The notes: a model not told the origin generated them from the sequence alone. A DNA stretch of 64,000 nt from CAZTHM01 sp041946825 (GCA_041946825.1 JBHGBD010000019.1:25588-89587); one strand, 5' to 3'; positions 17,958 to 27,625 are shown, counted from the stretch's first letter. Translations and numbers: made by a program.

Positions 17958-20285
17958 GTGCGGTTCGTGCGTATTCGACAGCAAATCATACTCTCGGTTA
18001 TCGCGGGTGTGTCGTTGGTGGCGGCGCTCTTTGCGTACGTTCAGGTTCGGGCCGAAAAAGCCCGGATGCGGGCCGACCTGCAGAGTCGTGCGGAAGTTCT
18101 AGCTGAGAGCCTGGAGGAAACTGTTGCGCCGCTTGTCAAGAAACCCGCGCGGAACGAACTGCAGCGAATCGTCGAACGCTTCGGGAACCGCGAACACCTT
18201 GTGGGCGTGGCGATCTACGATCCAGCGGGCCAAGTGTTGGCGCAGACGCCCGGCTTGGCCGACCGTGTGACCAAACCCGACGGCGCGTTGTCGGCCGCCC
18301 TGGCCGAAAATCGCGGGCGGGGGAGCTTCTACGCCCGGGGGGAAAGCCGCCAGCACGTTTTCGTCCTCCCTCTGCACGCGGGCGATTCCATCGTGGGGCT
18401 GGTCGCTGTCTTCCACGAAGCCGCATTCATTGACGCACAGACGGCCCGCCTCTGGCGCGACACGCTCCTTCGAGTTGTGGCGCAAGTCCTTCTGATTGTT
18501 CTGGTGATCTTCCTGGTCGTGCGCTGGAGCATCACCCGCCCGATCGCAAGTACGGTGAGTTGGATGCGGGAACTGCGCGCGGGCCGTGGTGCTCCAGCGC
18601 CGCAGATGCCCACCGGAGACCTTTTCAGACCACTGGCGCAAGAAGTTACTGAGCTCGCGCGCAGCCTTTACGAGGCGCGGGCGGCGGCGGAAGAGGAGGC
18701 TCGATTGCGCCAGGAAGGCGCGGCGCTTTGGACGCCGGAGCGATTGCGCCTCCACGTGAAAGAGAAACTGGCCTCGAACACCCTCTTCGCCATTTCCAAT
18801 CGCGAACCCTACATGCACATCCGCCAGGGGAAGACCGTTCAAACCGTGGTGCCGGCCAGCGGGCTGGTGACGGCGCTGGAGCCGATCCTGCGCGCTTGCG
18901 ACGGTACGTGGATCGCCCATGGCGCGGGCGAAGCCGACCGCGAAACGGTGAACGCTTCCGACCGCCTTCGCGTCCCGCCGGAGGGGCCTCATTACACGCT
19001 AAGGCGCGTCTGGCTAAGCAAGGAGGAGGAGGAAGGGTATTACTTCGGGTTCGCCAACGAAGGCCTTTGGCCGCTGTGCCACATCGCGCATACTCGTCCT
19101 GTTTTTCGGGCGTCCGACTGGCAGCACTACCGAGATGTGAACGGGAAATTCGCGGAGGCGGCGCTGGAGGAGATGTCCGGCGTCGAGCATCCCATCGTGC
19201 TGGTCCAGGACTACCACTTTGCCTTGCTCCCACAGTTCATCAAGAAGGCGAGGCCCGATGCGCGTGTCGCCATCTTCTGGCACATTCCCTGGCCGAATGC
19301 GGAGGCCTTCGGCATCTGCCCGTGGCAGCGCGATCTTCTGGACGGTTTGCTGGGCGCCGATCTCGTGGGCTTCCACATTCAATCGCATTGCAACAACTTC
19401 CTTGAAACAGTTGACCGGGCGCTGGAATCGCGCATCGAGTGGGAGCGCTTCGCGGTCAATCGCCGTGGACATCTCACGTTCGTGCGACCCTTTCCCATCA
19501 GTGTGGCCTTTCCGGAGCCGGGGTTTGCTGCCAGTCCCGAGACGAGGCTGGGGGAGTCGAATGGAGCGCCACCTTCGCCCTATCTCGAACGCGCCGCGCT
19601 CTTCAAAGATCTGGGCGTCCAGGCCGCCTTCATGGGCGTGGGCGTTGACCGCGTCGATTATACGAAAGGAATCCTGGAGCGTTTCCGCGGGGTCGAGCGC
19701 TTTCTGGAGCGGTGGCCTTCCTACGTCGGGCAATTCACCTTTGTTCAGATTGGAGCTCCCAGCCGCACCCATATCAAGCGTTACCACGACCTGCTGGCCG
19801 AGGTCGAGGCCGAGGCAGACCGCATCAATTGGCGGTTTCGAACCCGCGACTGGAAGCCGATTGTTTTCCTGATGCGCCACCACAGCCACCAGGAGATTGA
19901 GCCTTACTACCGGGCGGCCGACATTTGCCTGGTGACCTCGCTGCACGACGGGATGAACCTGGTGGCCAAGGAGTTCATCGCTGCGAGAGACGACGAGCAG
20001 GGAACACTCATCCTCAGCCGTTTCACCGGCGCGGCCCGCGAACTGCGCGACGCGCTGGTGGTCAACCCCTATGACGCCGAGCAGCTCGCGGAGGCGATTC
20101 GATTCGCCCTGGAGATGGACCCGGAGGAACGGCGCGCCCGGATGCAGCGGATGCGGCGTGTGGTGCGGGAGCGAAATATCTATCGCTGGGCCGCCAACTT
20201 GATTACCGAGCTTTCCGAAATCCGGCTTGACCCGTCGGCAGGCCAGGAGCGGCCCAGTTCTGAGCAGAGGTCAATCAGGGCTTGA
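17958..20285 (+). CDS. otsA: Trehalose-6-phosphate synthase (GT20) fused to a membrane sensor-like N-terminus
   Basis: About 775 residues. Start choice is GTG 17958, four bases after AAGGGG. GTG 17967 (MRIRQQIILS) is an equally good alternative. The N-terminus is unusual for OtsA: a membrane helix (IILSVIAGVSLVAALFAYV), an extracytoplasmic segment of about 130 residues, a second helix (VLLIVLVIFLVV), then a HAMP-like linker (RWSITRPIASTVSWM). The rest is a complete GT20 catalytic domain: QDYHFALLPQF (normally HDYH), FWHIPWPNAEAFG, the DYTKGILERF loop and DGMNLVAKEF. It makes trehalose-6-phosphate from UDP- or GDP-glucose and glucose-6-phosphate. Membrane tethering to a sensor-type module suggests direct control by an envelope or osmotic signal. 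It leads a four-gene overlapping operon. Confidence 0.9.
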   Translation: MRFVRIRQQIILSVIAGVSLVAALFAYVQVRAEKARMRADLQSRAEVLAESLEETVAPLVKKPARNELQRIVERFGNREHLVGVAIYDPAGQVLAQTPGLADRVTKPDGALSAALAENRGRGSFYARGESRQHVFVLPLHAGDSIVGLVAVFHEAAFIDAQTARLWRDTLLRVVAQVLLIVLVIFLVVRWSITRPIASTVSWMRELRAGRGAPAPQMPTGDLFRPLAQEVTELARSLYEARAAAEEEARLRQEGAALWTPERLRLHVKEKLASNTLFAISNREPYMHIRQGKTVQTVVPASGLVTALEPILRACDGTWIAHGAGEADRETVNASDRLRVPPEGPHYTLRRVWLSKEEEEGYYFGFANEGLWPLCHIAHTRPVFRASDWQHYRDVNGKFAEAALEEMSGVEHPIVLVQDYHFALLPQFIKKARPDARVAIFWHIPWPNAEAFGICPWQRDLLDGLLGADLVGFHIQSHCNNFLETVDRALESRIEWERFAVNRRGHLTFVRPFPISVAFPEPGFAASPETRLGESNGAPPSPYLERAALFKDLGVQAAFMGVGVDRVDYTKGILERFRGVERFLERWPSYVGQFTFVQIGAPSRTHIKRYHDLLAEVEAEADRINWRFRTRDWKPIVFLMRHHSHQEIEPYYRAADICLVTSLHDGMNLVAKEFIAARDDEQGTLILSRFTGAARELRDALVVNPYDAEQLAEAIRFALEMDPEERRARMQRMRRVVRERNIYRWAANLITELSEIRLDPSAGQERPSSEQRSIRA

Positions 20286-21130
20286 AGCGTCGAACCAAAT
20301 CTTTCAGGAGCCCTCACCAGGGCCGGGGCCTTACAGCCTGGCGCCGCCTGCCACGCAGCCGGAGCCGTCGCGGCTCGCGGCATCTGTTTGACCGCTGGGC
20401 CGAAATCGAAGGCCGTCTGACCTCCGCCCGCAGGGTTACGCTTTTTCTCGATTTCGACGGAACCCTGGCGCCCCTGCGCGATCGCCCCGAAGACGTTTGG
20501 CTGGACTCTGGAGTGCGCGACATTCTGGCTCGGCTGGCTCGTAATCCGCACGTCGATGTCTGCTTGATCAGTGGCCGCACACTAACCGACCTCCGCAAAA
20601 GGGCCAAGGTTCGCGGAGTGATCTTCATGGGGCTTCATGGCAACCAACGCCGGGGCACGGGAAAAAAGCACACCGTACCCCCGGCGCTCGTGCGCGCGAA
20701 GGCGGCGGCGTTCCGGCGGCTCGATGCGATGGCGGGTATCCGTGTGGAGGACAAAGGATTGAGCTTCGCGGTTCACTATCGCGGCGCCACGGCCGGAACG
20801 GTGAAGAATGCGCGTGCGGCAATGGATGATCTGCTGCGCCCGTTCGACGGCAAGCTCCGGGTGCTCAATGGGAAAAGAGTCTGGGAGGTATTGCCCGTAG
20901 GGATCGGCACCAAGGGAGCCGCGGCGCGAGCCTTGCTTGCGGATCTGGGTATTTCCTCATTGCCCGTCTATGTTGGCGACGACACCACGGACGAGACGGC
21001 CTTCCAGGCTCTGCGGGAAGGCATCACGGTGCGTGTCGGGCCGGCCCGGCGGACGCAGGCCGCGTACCGCCTGCGTGATCCTCATGAGGTTCGCGAGTTT
21101 CTGGAAAAACTTGAGGAGGGAATCCATTGA
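20282..21130 (+). CDS. otsB: Trehalose-6-phosphate phosphatase
   Basis: A 282-residue HAD phosphatase that releases trehalose from trehalose-6-phosphate. Its TTG start overlaps the otsA stop by four bases (TTGA). HAD motifs are clear: LFLDFDGTLAPL (nucleophile and acid Asp), LISGRTLTDL (motif II Ser), and VGDDTTDETAF (motif IV Asp pair). The family-typical GLHGNQ and KRVWEVLP segments are also present. The first 45 residues are a basic, low-conservation extension. The gene order otsA-otsB with overlap implies tight stoichiometric coupling. Confidence 0.93.
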   Translation: MKRRTKSFRSPHQGRGLTAWRRLPRSRSRRGSRHLFDRWAEIEGRLTSARRVTLFLDFDGTLAPLRDRPEDVWLDSGVRDILARLARNPHVDVCLISGRTLTDLRKRAKVRGVIFMGLHGNQRRGTGKKHTVPPALVRAKAAAFRRLDAMAGIRVEDKGLSFAVHYRGATAGTVKNARAAMDDLLRPFDGKLRVLNGKRVWEVLPVGIGTKGAAARALLADLGISSLPVYVGDDTTDETAFQALREGITVRVGPARRTQAAYRLRDPHEVREFLEKLEEGIH

Positions 21131-21783
21131 ACGGCGCTGAACACTCGTTTGTTTTCTACACGGCATCCCAACTCACGCGGATTGGGAACCAGATCGCGAA
21201 GAATATCTGTGAGTTGAGCCAGGCCCTCCAAGAATGCAGCGACGAGTCGATTTTCTACCACACCTTTCAGAGCCTGGGGCGGTACCACTTTCTGACCGAG
21301 GGCTTTTCGAGCGATTTTGCGCAGTGGGTCCTGGCGGCCTGCAACCGTCCGGAACTGGCGGAGAAGCTCGCGTCGCTCGACATCCGTGATTACGTTTCGA
21401 TCGGCGATCTGCGTCGCGATCTGGTCGCCGAGGTCGGCGGGTACTGTAAATCTCATGCCGCCGAACTCCAAAGCCCGGCGTTTGAGCCGTTCTTCTTCTG
21501 CGAGGCGTTGGAAGTCACTCAACCGTTGGGGCTCGAGGTGAGAACGCTGGAGGAGTTCCGCGACTGCGTAGCGCGCCTCAGCCACGCTTCTTTCCACTAC
21601 CATTTCATCACCTCGCGTCTCCGCCTGCATTTGAAGACCAACGATTTTTCCGCCTGGCTTGGTGGGTCCTTGGGGTTGGAGAAGCTCGCCCAAAAAGTGA
21701 ATCGAATCGATATTTACACCAACACGATCGAGCACGTCCAACAGAAGCTCCTAACTTTGATCAACGCGGAGTTAACAAGATGA
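21127..21783 (+). CDS. DUF5752 family protein in trehalose operon
   Basis: A 218-residue helical protein with the DUF5752 pattern (HSFVFYTASQLTRI, SIFYHTFQSL, YHFLTEGFSSDFAQWV). Its TTG start overlaps the otsB stop by four bases and its own stop overlaps the next gene. No catalytic residues are recognised. In other genomes members lie next to glycosyltransferases of the trehalose/TreT type, so a structural or regulatory partner of the downstream GT4 enzyme is likely. That is inferred from context only. Confidence 0.75.
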   Translation: MNGAEHSFVFYTASQLTRIGNQIAKNICELSQALQECSDESIFYHTFQSLGRYHFLTEGFSSDFAQWVLAACNRPELAEKLASLDIRDYVSIGDLRRDLVAEVGGYCKSHAAELQSPAFEPFFFCEALEVTQPLGLEVRTLEEFRDCVARLSHASFHYHFITSRLRLHLKTNDFSAWLGGSLGLEKLAQKVNRIDIYTNTIEHVQQKLLTLINAELTR

Positions 21784-23018
21784 CGACAGCCGCTGAGACA
21801 ACTCGCCCCGGCCAATTGGATGGCTATGTCGCTTTGTTGGGGGAAGCCGAAATTGCCGACCTGCGAGCCATGGCCGCGCCCCTGAAGGGACGTACCGTGC
21901 AGATGGTGAATTCTACGGCGGTGGGCGGCGGCGTGGCGGAAATCCTCAATCGCCTGGTGCCCCTGCTGGAAGAGTTGGGTGTCGCGGTTCGATGGGACGT
22001 GATCACCGGCGGCAACGATTTCTTCGAAATCACCAAGGCCTTCCACAATGCCTTGCACGGAGCGGACTACACGCTGCCGGATGATTGCTTCCAGACCTTC
22101 CTGGCGTACAACGAACAAAACCGCCGCCGGTTTCAGTTCGAGTCCGAGCTCGTGGTGATTCACGACCCTCAGCCGGTGGCGCTGGTTGAAGCGCGCAGCG
22201 ATCACGCCCGGCATTGGGTCTGGCGGTGCCACATCGACCTTTCAAAGCCCAACCCCAAGGTCTGGGGATTTCTCGAGCCCTTCGTCAAAAAGTACGACGC
22301 CGCGATTTTCTCGTCGCCCGATTTCGCGCGCCAGCTCCCCATCCCGCAATATCTCTTCTATCCCTGCATCGATCCGCTCTCGGAGAAGAACCGGCGGCTT
22401 GAACCCGAAGAGGTCACCGCGGTGCTGGCTCGATTCGAAATTGACCCTGCGCGGACGATCCTGACGCAGATTTCGAGATTCGATCGGCTCAAGGATCCCG
22501 TGGGCGTGGTGAAAGCCTACCGAATCGTGAAGCGCTACTTTGACTGCCAGCTCGTGCTGGCGGGCGGGGGCGCGGCCGATGACCCGGAAGGCGAAGCCGT
22601 CCTGGCCGAGGTCCGGGAAATGGCTCAGAACGACCCCGACATCCACATCCTGAACCTTCCTCCGTGGAGCGCTTTCGAGATTAATGCCCTTCAACAGGGC
22701 TCCACGATCGTGATCCAGAAGAGCCTGCGCGAAGGCTTCGGGCTGACTGTCGCGGAAGCTCTCTGGAAAAAGAAACCGGTGGTCGCCTCCGCCGTGGGGG
22801 GCATTCCACGCCAGGTAATCCACAAGCATACCGGGCTGTTATGCCACTCGGTGGAAGGCGCCGCTTATCAAATTCGTTTTTTGCTTTCCAACCCCGCCAT
22901 CGCCGAAAAGCTGGGTGAGCAGGGTCACGAGCATGTGCGCGAACAGTTCCTGATGACCAGCAACGCCCGCCGGTACCTTACGCTTTTCCTCCACATGTTG
23001 CGGGAAGGGCGGAACTGA
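21780..23018 (+). CDS. GT4 glycosyltransferase, trehalose synthase (TreT)-like
   Basis: A 412-residue GT4 enzyme whose ATG overlaps the upstream stop (ATGA). Motifs of the trehalose glycosyltransferring synthase group are visible: VNSTAVGGGVAEIL near the N-terminus, VVIHDPQPVALV, WRCHIDLSKPN, QISRFDRLKDPVGVV, and the EX7E-type SLREGFGLTVAEALW. TreT joins NDP-glucose and glucose to trehalose, reversibly. Together with otsA and otsB, the operon would have two routes to trehalose, or TreT could run in the degradative direction. The operon ends here; a DUF389 gene converges 66 bp later. Confidence 0.85.
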   Translation: MTTAAETTRPGQLDGYVALLGEAEIADLRAMAAPLKGRTVQMVNSTAVGGGVAEILNRLVPLLEELGVAVRWDVITGGNDFFEITKAFHNALHGADYTLPDDCFQTFLAYNEQNRRRFQFESELVVIHDPQPVALVEARSDHARHWVWRCHIDLSKPNPKVWGFLEPFVKKYDAAIFSSPDFARQLPIPQYLFYPCIDPLSEKNRRLEPEEVTAVLARFEIDPARTILTQISRFDRLKDPVGVVKAYRIVKRYFDCQLVLAGGGAADDPEGEAVLAEVREMAQNDPDIHILNLPPWSAFEINALQQGSTIVIQKSLREGFGLTVAEALWKKKPVVASAVGGIPRQVIHKHTGLLCHSVEGAAYQIRFLLSNPAIAEKLGEQGHEHVREQFLMTSNARRYLTLFLHMLREGRN

Positions 23019-23084
23019 ATCTTATCTTGTCTAGCGATGGGCCCTCGCTCGGTGGGACAGCCCCTTCGCGTTGCTTCAATTACG

Positions 23085-24773
23085 TCAAAAGTCTTGCACC
23101 AGCCTGAATTCAAAGCGTGCTTCCCGGTTCGGCACCGGACGCGCAGCGGTCTGCGGAGCCCCTCCTTCCGGGACGGACGCGAGTTTTTCCGCCGCAACCG
23201 GAGGCGCGACGCCGGCGGAGTGAACCTGTAATTCCCAATCCGACGTCTTCAGCCCGCTCCGGGCCAGCAGGGGAACGAGTTGGCGCCCCGCGCGAGCCGC
23301 GCGGACTTCGTCGGCGCTGAGTCCGTCCGCTGTCACCAGCACGAGCATTCGAATTCCCGGCTGTTCCTGCAAGCGAGCAGCCAGCTTCCGGACGCCGTCA
23401 AGCTCCATCGGGGAGAACCCCCGGAGCAAATTTATTCCCTCCAGAGTCAATCCGAATTCTGCCCCGGAGATTTCAGCCTCACCGTGAATCTCCACGGGAA
23501 TCCCCAGCTTGGCGCCAAGCTGCGATGCCAGCAGATTGACCGCTTGCGATTCGATCGGCATAGGGCTGATGAAGCGAGCGTTAACGGCGGCGGGCTGAGA
23601 TCCGCCCATGCGCAAACCTAACGGGCCGTTTCTTTGCAGGGGTGTTCCGGTCAACAGCTCGTCCAGTTTCCCCTGCACATTCGCCAGGAGACCTTCCGTA
23701 GAGGTCTTGAAGTCGAAAGGCGGTGGCTCGGCGGGCGCGACCGGCTTGACGACACCCCCCATCACGGCGCTGGCCATGGCGGCCGCCCGCTGGGGGGTGA
23801 CATCGCCATGCGCTACCAGAATCTGGTCCACATCGAGGAGGGCATCAGACCCGAGCGCCTTGCGCAGCGATTCCCTGGCAGCTTCAATTTGCGGCGTCTC
23901 GAAATACTGCGACGTGTGGATGGTGGCGTGCACGCGCAGCACGTCACCGCGATGCGCAAACGTCATCGCGGTCACCGACGAATGCTCGGTTTTGAACGCC
24001 GGATCAAGCACGCGAACGATCTCGCTGCGTAACCGGATCTGGGCCGCCGCTTTGACCAGCGTCCGCACCAGAGGGATCGACAACACGGCCAGAATCGCCA
24101 CGCTGACCCCGAGGCGATACTTCAACTTCAGGTGGCCTTCTTGGGTTTCTTCGTGGGGTCGGAATCCCATCAGGCGAAACACCAAAGCGGCGCTCAGGGC
24201 GATGGCGACCAGGTTGGTCATGAAGAGCAGAAACGCGCCTCCCGCGGTGGGCCAACTTCGCAAGCTCAGGCCATATCCTACAACCGCCAGGGGCGGGATG
24301 ACCGCGACCGCGATCGCCACTCCGGGAATGATCGTCAGCATCGTGCTCCCCCCGCGGAGCGCCAGCGTGCCGGCAAGTCCGGATAGGAAGGCGATGAAGA
24401 GATCCAGAAGGTTGGGGTGAGTCCGCGCCGCGATCTCCGGGGTCAGTTCTTTGAGCGGAGAAAGCGAAGTAACGACCCAGGTGGTCAGGATCACGGCCGT
24501 GACGCTGGCCCCCAGCACCGTCGCCGATTTGGTTCCCAGATTTCCATCGCCAAGGATCAAGGCCAGGGCCGCCGACAGCAGCGGATTCATCAGGGGCGAA
24601 ATCAACATGGCTCCGATAATCACGGCGGTGCTGTTTTGGAGCAGGCCGAAGAGCGCAATCAGCCCCGCCAGCCCCAGCATGGCCCAGTACTCCGGGTCGG
24701 GGTGACTCTGGCGGAGGATGGAATCGTAAAGCTTCGTCCTGGACTCGCTGGAAAGCTGGAAATGCAGGGGCAT
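23085..24773 (-). CDS. DUF389 membrane protein
   Basis: A 562-residue protein with a DUF389 membrane domain of about six helices in the first 230 residues. Key segments are NSTAVIIGAMLISPLMNPLLSAA, TIIPGVAIAVAVIPPLAVVGYGL and GAFLLFMTNLVAIALSAALVF. The C-terminal half is soluble and predicted periplasmic or cytoplasmic, with two alpha/beta segments. DUF389 proteins are uncharacterised, sometimes described as hydrophobic-domain or transporter-like. There is no operon partner on this strand closer than about 75 bp. Confidence 0.85.
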   Translation of the reverse strand: MPLHFQLSSESRTKLYDSILRQSHPDPEYWAMLGLAGLIALFGLLQNSTAVIIGAMLISPLMNPLLSAALALILGDGNLGTKSATVLGASVTAVILTTWVVTSLSPLKELTPEIAARTHPNLLDLFIAFLSGLAGTLALRGGSTMLTIIPGVAIAVAVIPPLAVVGYGLSLRSWPTAGGAFLLFMTNLVAIALSAALVFRLMGFRPHEETQEGHLKLKYRLGVSVAILAVLSIPLVRTLVKAAAQIRLRSEIVRVLDPAFKTEHSSVTAMTFAHRGDVLRVHATIHTSQYFETPQIEAARESLRKALGSDALLDVDQILVAHGDVTPQRAAAMASAVMGGVVKPVAPAEPPPFDFKTSTEGLLANVQGKLDELLTGTPLQRNGPLGLRMGGSQPAAVNARFISPMPIESQAVNLLASQLGAKLGIPVEIHGEAEISGAEFGLTLEGINLLRGFSPMELDGVRKLAARLQEQPGIRMLVLVTADGLSADEVRAARAGRQLVPLLARSGLKTSDWELQVHSAGVAPPVAAEKLASVPEGGAPQTAARPVPNREARFEFRLVQDF

Positions 24774-24846
24774 CGGCTTCTTCTCCTCGGCGAAGATCGA
24801 TGGGCTCAGATTGTAGTTGATAACCTGGCGCCTTGCGGCAGGGTTC

Positions 24847-25806
24847 TTACGTCCGGGGAGTGTCCCAGGCCAGGCAGATCCGCTCGATGGTGTCGATCAT
24901 GACTTCGACTTCCTCAGGCGTCAGTCCCGCCTCGGGATGGACGGCGGCATTGCGTGCCTCCCAGATCCGCCGAAGGAGCGTCTTCTCTTCGAGCGAAATG
25001 CGCCCGTCGTGTTCCAGACGGTCGAAGAGGATTTCGGTCGAGCCCTTGACACCCAACCTCACTCCCGACTGGCGCGCCGCCCGACGCAGCAGGCGCTCGT
25101 ACTCCTCCCCGGCGATCTTGGCCGCCAGCTTCGGGTGTTCTTCGAGAAGGATGCGCGCGAATTCCAGCGGCCCGTACTTTTCCAGGAACGGCCGGAGGAC
25201 CTGGGCAATACGACGCCGCTGGATCCAGACGTCGGCGTCAAACTCCCGGCGCGCCCGCTCCGCCTCCGGCGTGAGTTCGGGTCCGCGGACCTCCTGGTGG
25301 AACGCCCAGAGCGCCATCTCCGTTTCTGCTACCGACGCCAGGCGGAAGTGCTTTTGCCATTCGCGCAGTTCGTCGCAGAATCCCACGTAAAGTTCGATGG
25401 AGGTGGGCCGGTGGATTTGCAGGAGGTTCACGACCGGCGTCGAAAAGATACCGAATCGGTCGGGATGCACGAAGCGCAACACGAGCGAAACGACACCGGT
25501 GTTGTGGAAAACTTCCAGTAACCGCTCCACTATTTCGCGGCTGTCCAACGGCACCGGCGCCAGCATCAGGCGACGCGTCTTGAGCAACTGATCCAGATCC
25601 CTTTCGTTGGGCTTCTGCCAGTAACGGGCAAACGGCGTGCGCGCCGGGTCGAAAATCTTCACTACGTCACGCGCCACCAGCCAGCGCTTGCCCGCGCGCA
25701 ACTGCTCGTAGTCTTTCTCGATGGCGCGGAACGTGTACGCGCGCTGGAATTTCTTCCGGCAGATCTCCGGAAAGCGGTTCAGATAAGGCTGCAGTTCGAA
25801 GCTCAT
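24847..25806 (-). CDS. Uncharacterised protein with C-terminal HEPN-like Rx4H motif
   Basis: A 319-residue soluble protein of no family I can name. The N-terminal part (MSFELQPYLNRFPEICRKKFQRAYTF) is basic and helical. The last 60 residues form a short helical bundle containing RNAAVH, with Arg285 and His290 spaced as in the Rx4-6H active site of HEPN RNases. The motif lies in a typical EARNAAVHPEAGLTPEE context. It lies directly upstream of DUF389 and downstream of a RecB-like nuclease, all on the same strand. RNase activity is a suggestion from the motif alone. HEPN-like domains without activity are also common. Confidence 0.55.
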   Translation of the reverse strand: MSFELQPYLNRFPEICRKKFQRAYTFRAIEKDYEQLRAGKRWLVARDVVKIFDPARTPFARYWQKPNERDLDQLLKTRRLMLAPVPLDSREIVERLLEVFHNTGVVSLVLRFVHPDRFGIFSTPVVNLLQIHRPTSIELYVGFCDELREWQKHFRLASVAETEMALWAFHQEVRGPELTPEAERARREFDADVWIQRRRIAQVLRPFLEKYGPLEFARILLEEHPKLAAKIAGEEYERLLRRAARQSGVRLGVKGSTEILFDRLEHDGRISLEEKTLLRRIWEARNAAVHPEAGLTPEEVEVMIDTIERICLAWDTPRT

Positions 25807-25908
25807 GACCGTTGCGGCCAGGCCCTCGCCCTTGCCTGGTTAACTCGAGTTCCTGGTGAAGTCAACCTCGGCGACCACGGGGCTCGGGGCATAAATTGCC
25901 GGCCGTCC

Positions 25909-27114
25909 TCACGCCTCCTCTTCTCGCGCTTTGTTTCGCATTACAGTAACTCGGGTGGCGGTCTCGGTGGTAGCGAAGGGTTGGACCTTCGAGAGCTGAT
26001 TCTCCGGCCACAACTTCTCCTCGAAGATGCGCTTTAGCTCGAAGACATCCAGCCCCGAGACATCCTCCCACCGGCCGAGTTGCTTGAGCAGCGCTTCCAG
26101 CGGCTCGCGCCGCGGGTCGTGTTTCAGGGGGAAGGCTGTCTGGAGAAACTGCTTTACCGTCACTCGCCCGCCGCGGCCGGCGACGACGCTCACCTTTTTC
26201 TGGCGACAGAATTCGGTGATCAGCGCCTTCAACTCTTCAAAGTGCCGAGTCAGCCGGTCCAGTTGCATTTTTGTTTCGAGCAGCTGGCTGGCCAGTCGCG
26301 CGCCCTCATCGGCAGCGAACTGCGCCTCGGAAAGCAGCTGGACCGAGTCAACGTGCTTCCAGAGAGGGCACTCCGCGCGGTATTCGCACCAATTGCACAG
26401 CTTGCTTTCGCGAGGGGCGAAATCCTTTTCTTCCTCGATTTGCTCGATGACGCGGATGGTTTCGGCCGCCAGCTTCTTCAAATCTTCCGGAGCGCGCTGG
26501 GAACGCAAAGTGGTGTCGTAAGCGACGTAGTGCCAGACCAACTCAACCCGTGTGGCTTCGCGCCAGCGATTCTGCAAGCCGATCTGATAGAGAGCGAGCT
26601 GGCGGTCCGAATCAATCTCCGCCTGCGGGGGAAGATGGCTGCCGGTTTTGTAGTCGTGGATTTCCCAGACGCCGTCCGCGCGACGCGCGATGCGGTCGAC
26701 ATAGCCCTGGATTTTGTACTCGCCCCGTTCGTCGAGAGGGAAGACAAGCCGCGCTTCCGTTTCCAGGGTCTGGGCTTGGTCGAAGGGTTTGTATCGCTCG
26801 TAGTAGTTGCGGATGCATTTGACTCCGTAATCGAAATAATTCTCCGCCGTGAAGTTCTCTTTCACAATCCTGATAGTCGGCACCCACTCCTTCTTCCAAA
26901 TCCCGTCATAGAAGGTCAGAAGGTCTTCGAGCGAATGGAGCTTGCAGCGCTGCAAGTCGTCGTAAAGCTTCTCCAAGGCATCGTGGACGCGGCTGCCCAC
27001 AAAGGCCTCGATCGTTTCCTCTTCGGGCTTCTCGATCCTGTCAATGTACTGGAACTTGTACTTTTGCGGACAATTTTCAAAAGTCTGGATCCTGGAGTGC
27101 GAATAGAGCGGCAT
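25909..27114 (-). CDS. RecB-family PD-(D/E)XK nuclease with Fe-S cysteines
   Basis: A 401-residue nuclease. ATG 27114 is chosen because GGAGGTGA lies just upstream. The longer frame adds 28 Arg/Ser-rich residues. The N-terminal SRIQTFENCPQKYKFQYI and the C-terminal CNWCEYRAEC supply four cysteines in the Cas4/AddB-type Fe-S arrangement. The nuclease core is GYVDRIARRADG followed by EIHDYKTG (Asp and Lys of motif III). The last 130 residues add a coiled-coil-rich extension with no match I know. Stand-alone Cas4-like proteins act in repair or in defence. No CRISPR or helicase lies beside it. Confidence 0.85.
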   Translation of the reverse strand: MPLYSHSRIQTFENCPQKYKFQYIDRIEKPEEETIEAFVGSRVHDALEKLYDDLQRCKLHSLEDLLTFYDGIWKKEWVPTIRIVKENFTAENYFDYGVKCIRNYYERYKPFDQAQTLETEARLVFPLDERGEYKIQGYVDRIARRADGVWEIHDYKTGSHLPPQAEIDSDRQLALYQIGLQNRWREATRVELVWHYVAYDTTLRSQRAPEDLKKLAAETIRVIEQIEEEKDFAPRESKLCNWCEYRAECPLWKHVDSVQLLSEAQFAADEGARLASQLLETKMQLDRLTRHFEELKALITEFCRQKKVSVVAGRGGRVTVKQFLQTAFPLKHDPRREPLEALLKQLGRWEDVSGLDVFELKRIFEEKLWPENQLSKVQPFATTETATRVTVMRNKAREEEA

Positions 27115-27625
27115 AGGATTCACCTCCGACCTCGATGCAGCGGCCGTGCGTCGGTGGCGAGGGGTTCCGAACCGTGTCGAAGCTTTTGATCTTATCACCC
27201 ACCACCAGTCCGGCCAAAGGGTCCGGGGCGCGCGGAAAGGTGAGAGGGGGCGTTGGCGGAGTCTGGTAGGCTCGTAAAGTGCTTGCCTAGGGCGCTAGAA
27301 GGCGCGTGGCGCGATCCTTTGGGCTTAAGCCGATACTTATAGCCTATCCCGAAGATCGGGGGGCTTAAATCGCCTCCTGGCGCCATATGCGGCATGCCGA
27401 ATATGGTGGCCGAAAGCAGCCAGCCTTGGCCAGGAGCAGCCAGATTCTGCCCGCGGAGCGCCAACGGACGTTTTCGACACCCCGGTACTCGTCACAAAAC
27501 AAAGATGTTAGAGGGCATGCCGAAAACCCCCTTTGGCCTCCCGCGTGCCTTACCTAGGGCGGACGTGGCGGCCGACCGAAACTGGGAACAAGGTTAGCCG
27601 CAAGGGTCATCGCGGGAGGTGGACC
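27115..27625. other. Divergent intergenic region, no gene seen
   Basis: About 510 bp between the RecB-like gene (minus) and the FecR protein (plus). It holds the promoter region of both. Short frames on either strand lack recognisable sequence. Several GC-rich dyads occur near 27290-27370. A strong ribosome site GGGAGGTGG is present just before 27626. No RNA family could be recognised by eye. Confidence 0.5.

Noticed and set aside
27195..27464. 89-residue minus-strand frame upstream of the RecB-like gene
   Set aside because: Low-quality composition, no domain, in the divergent promoter region.
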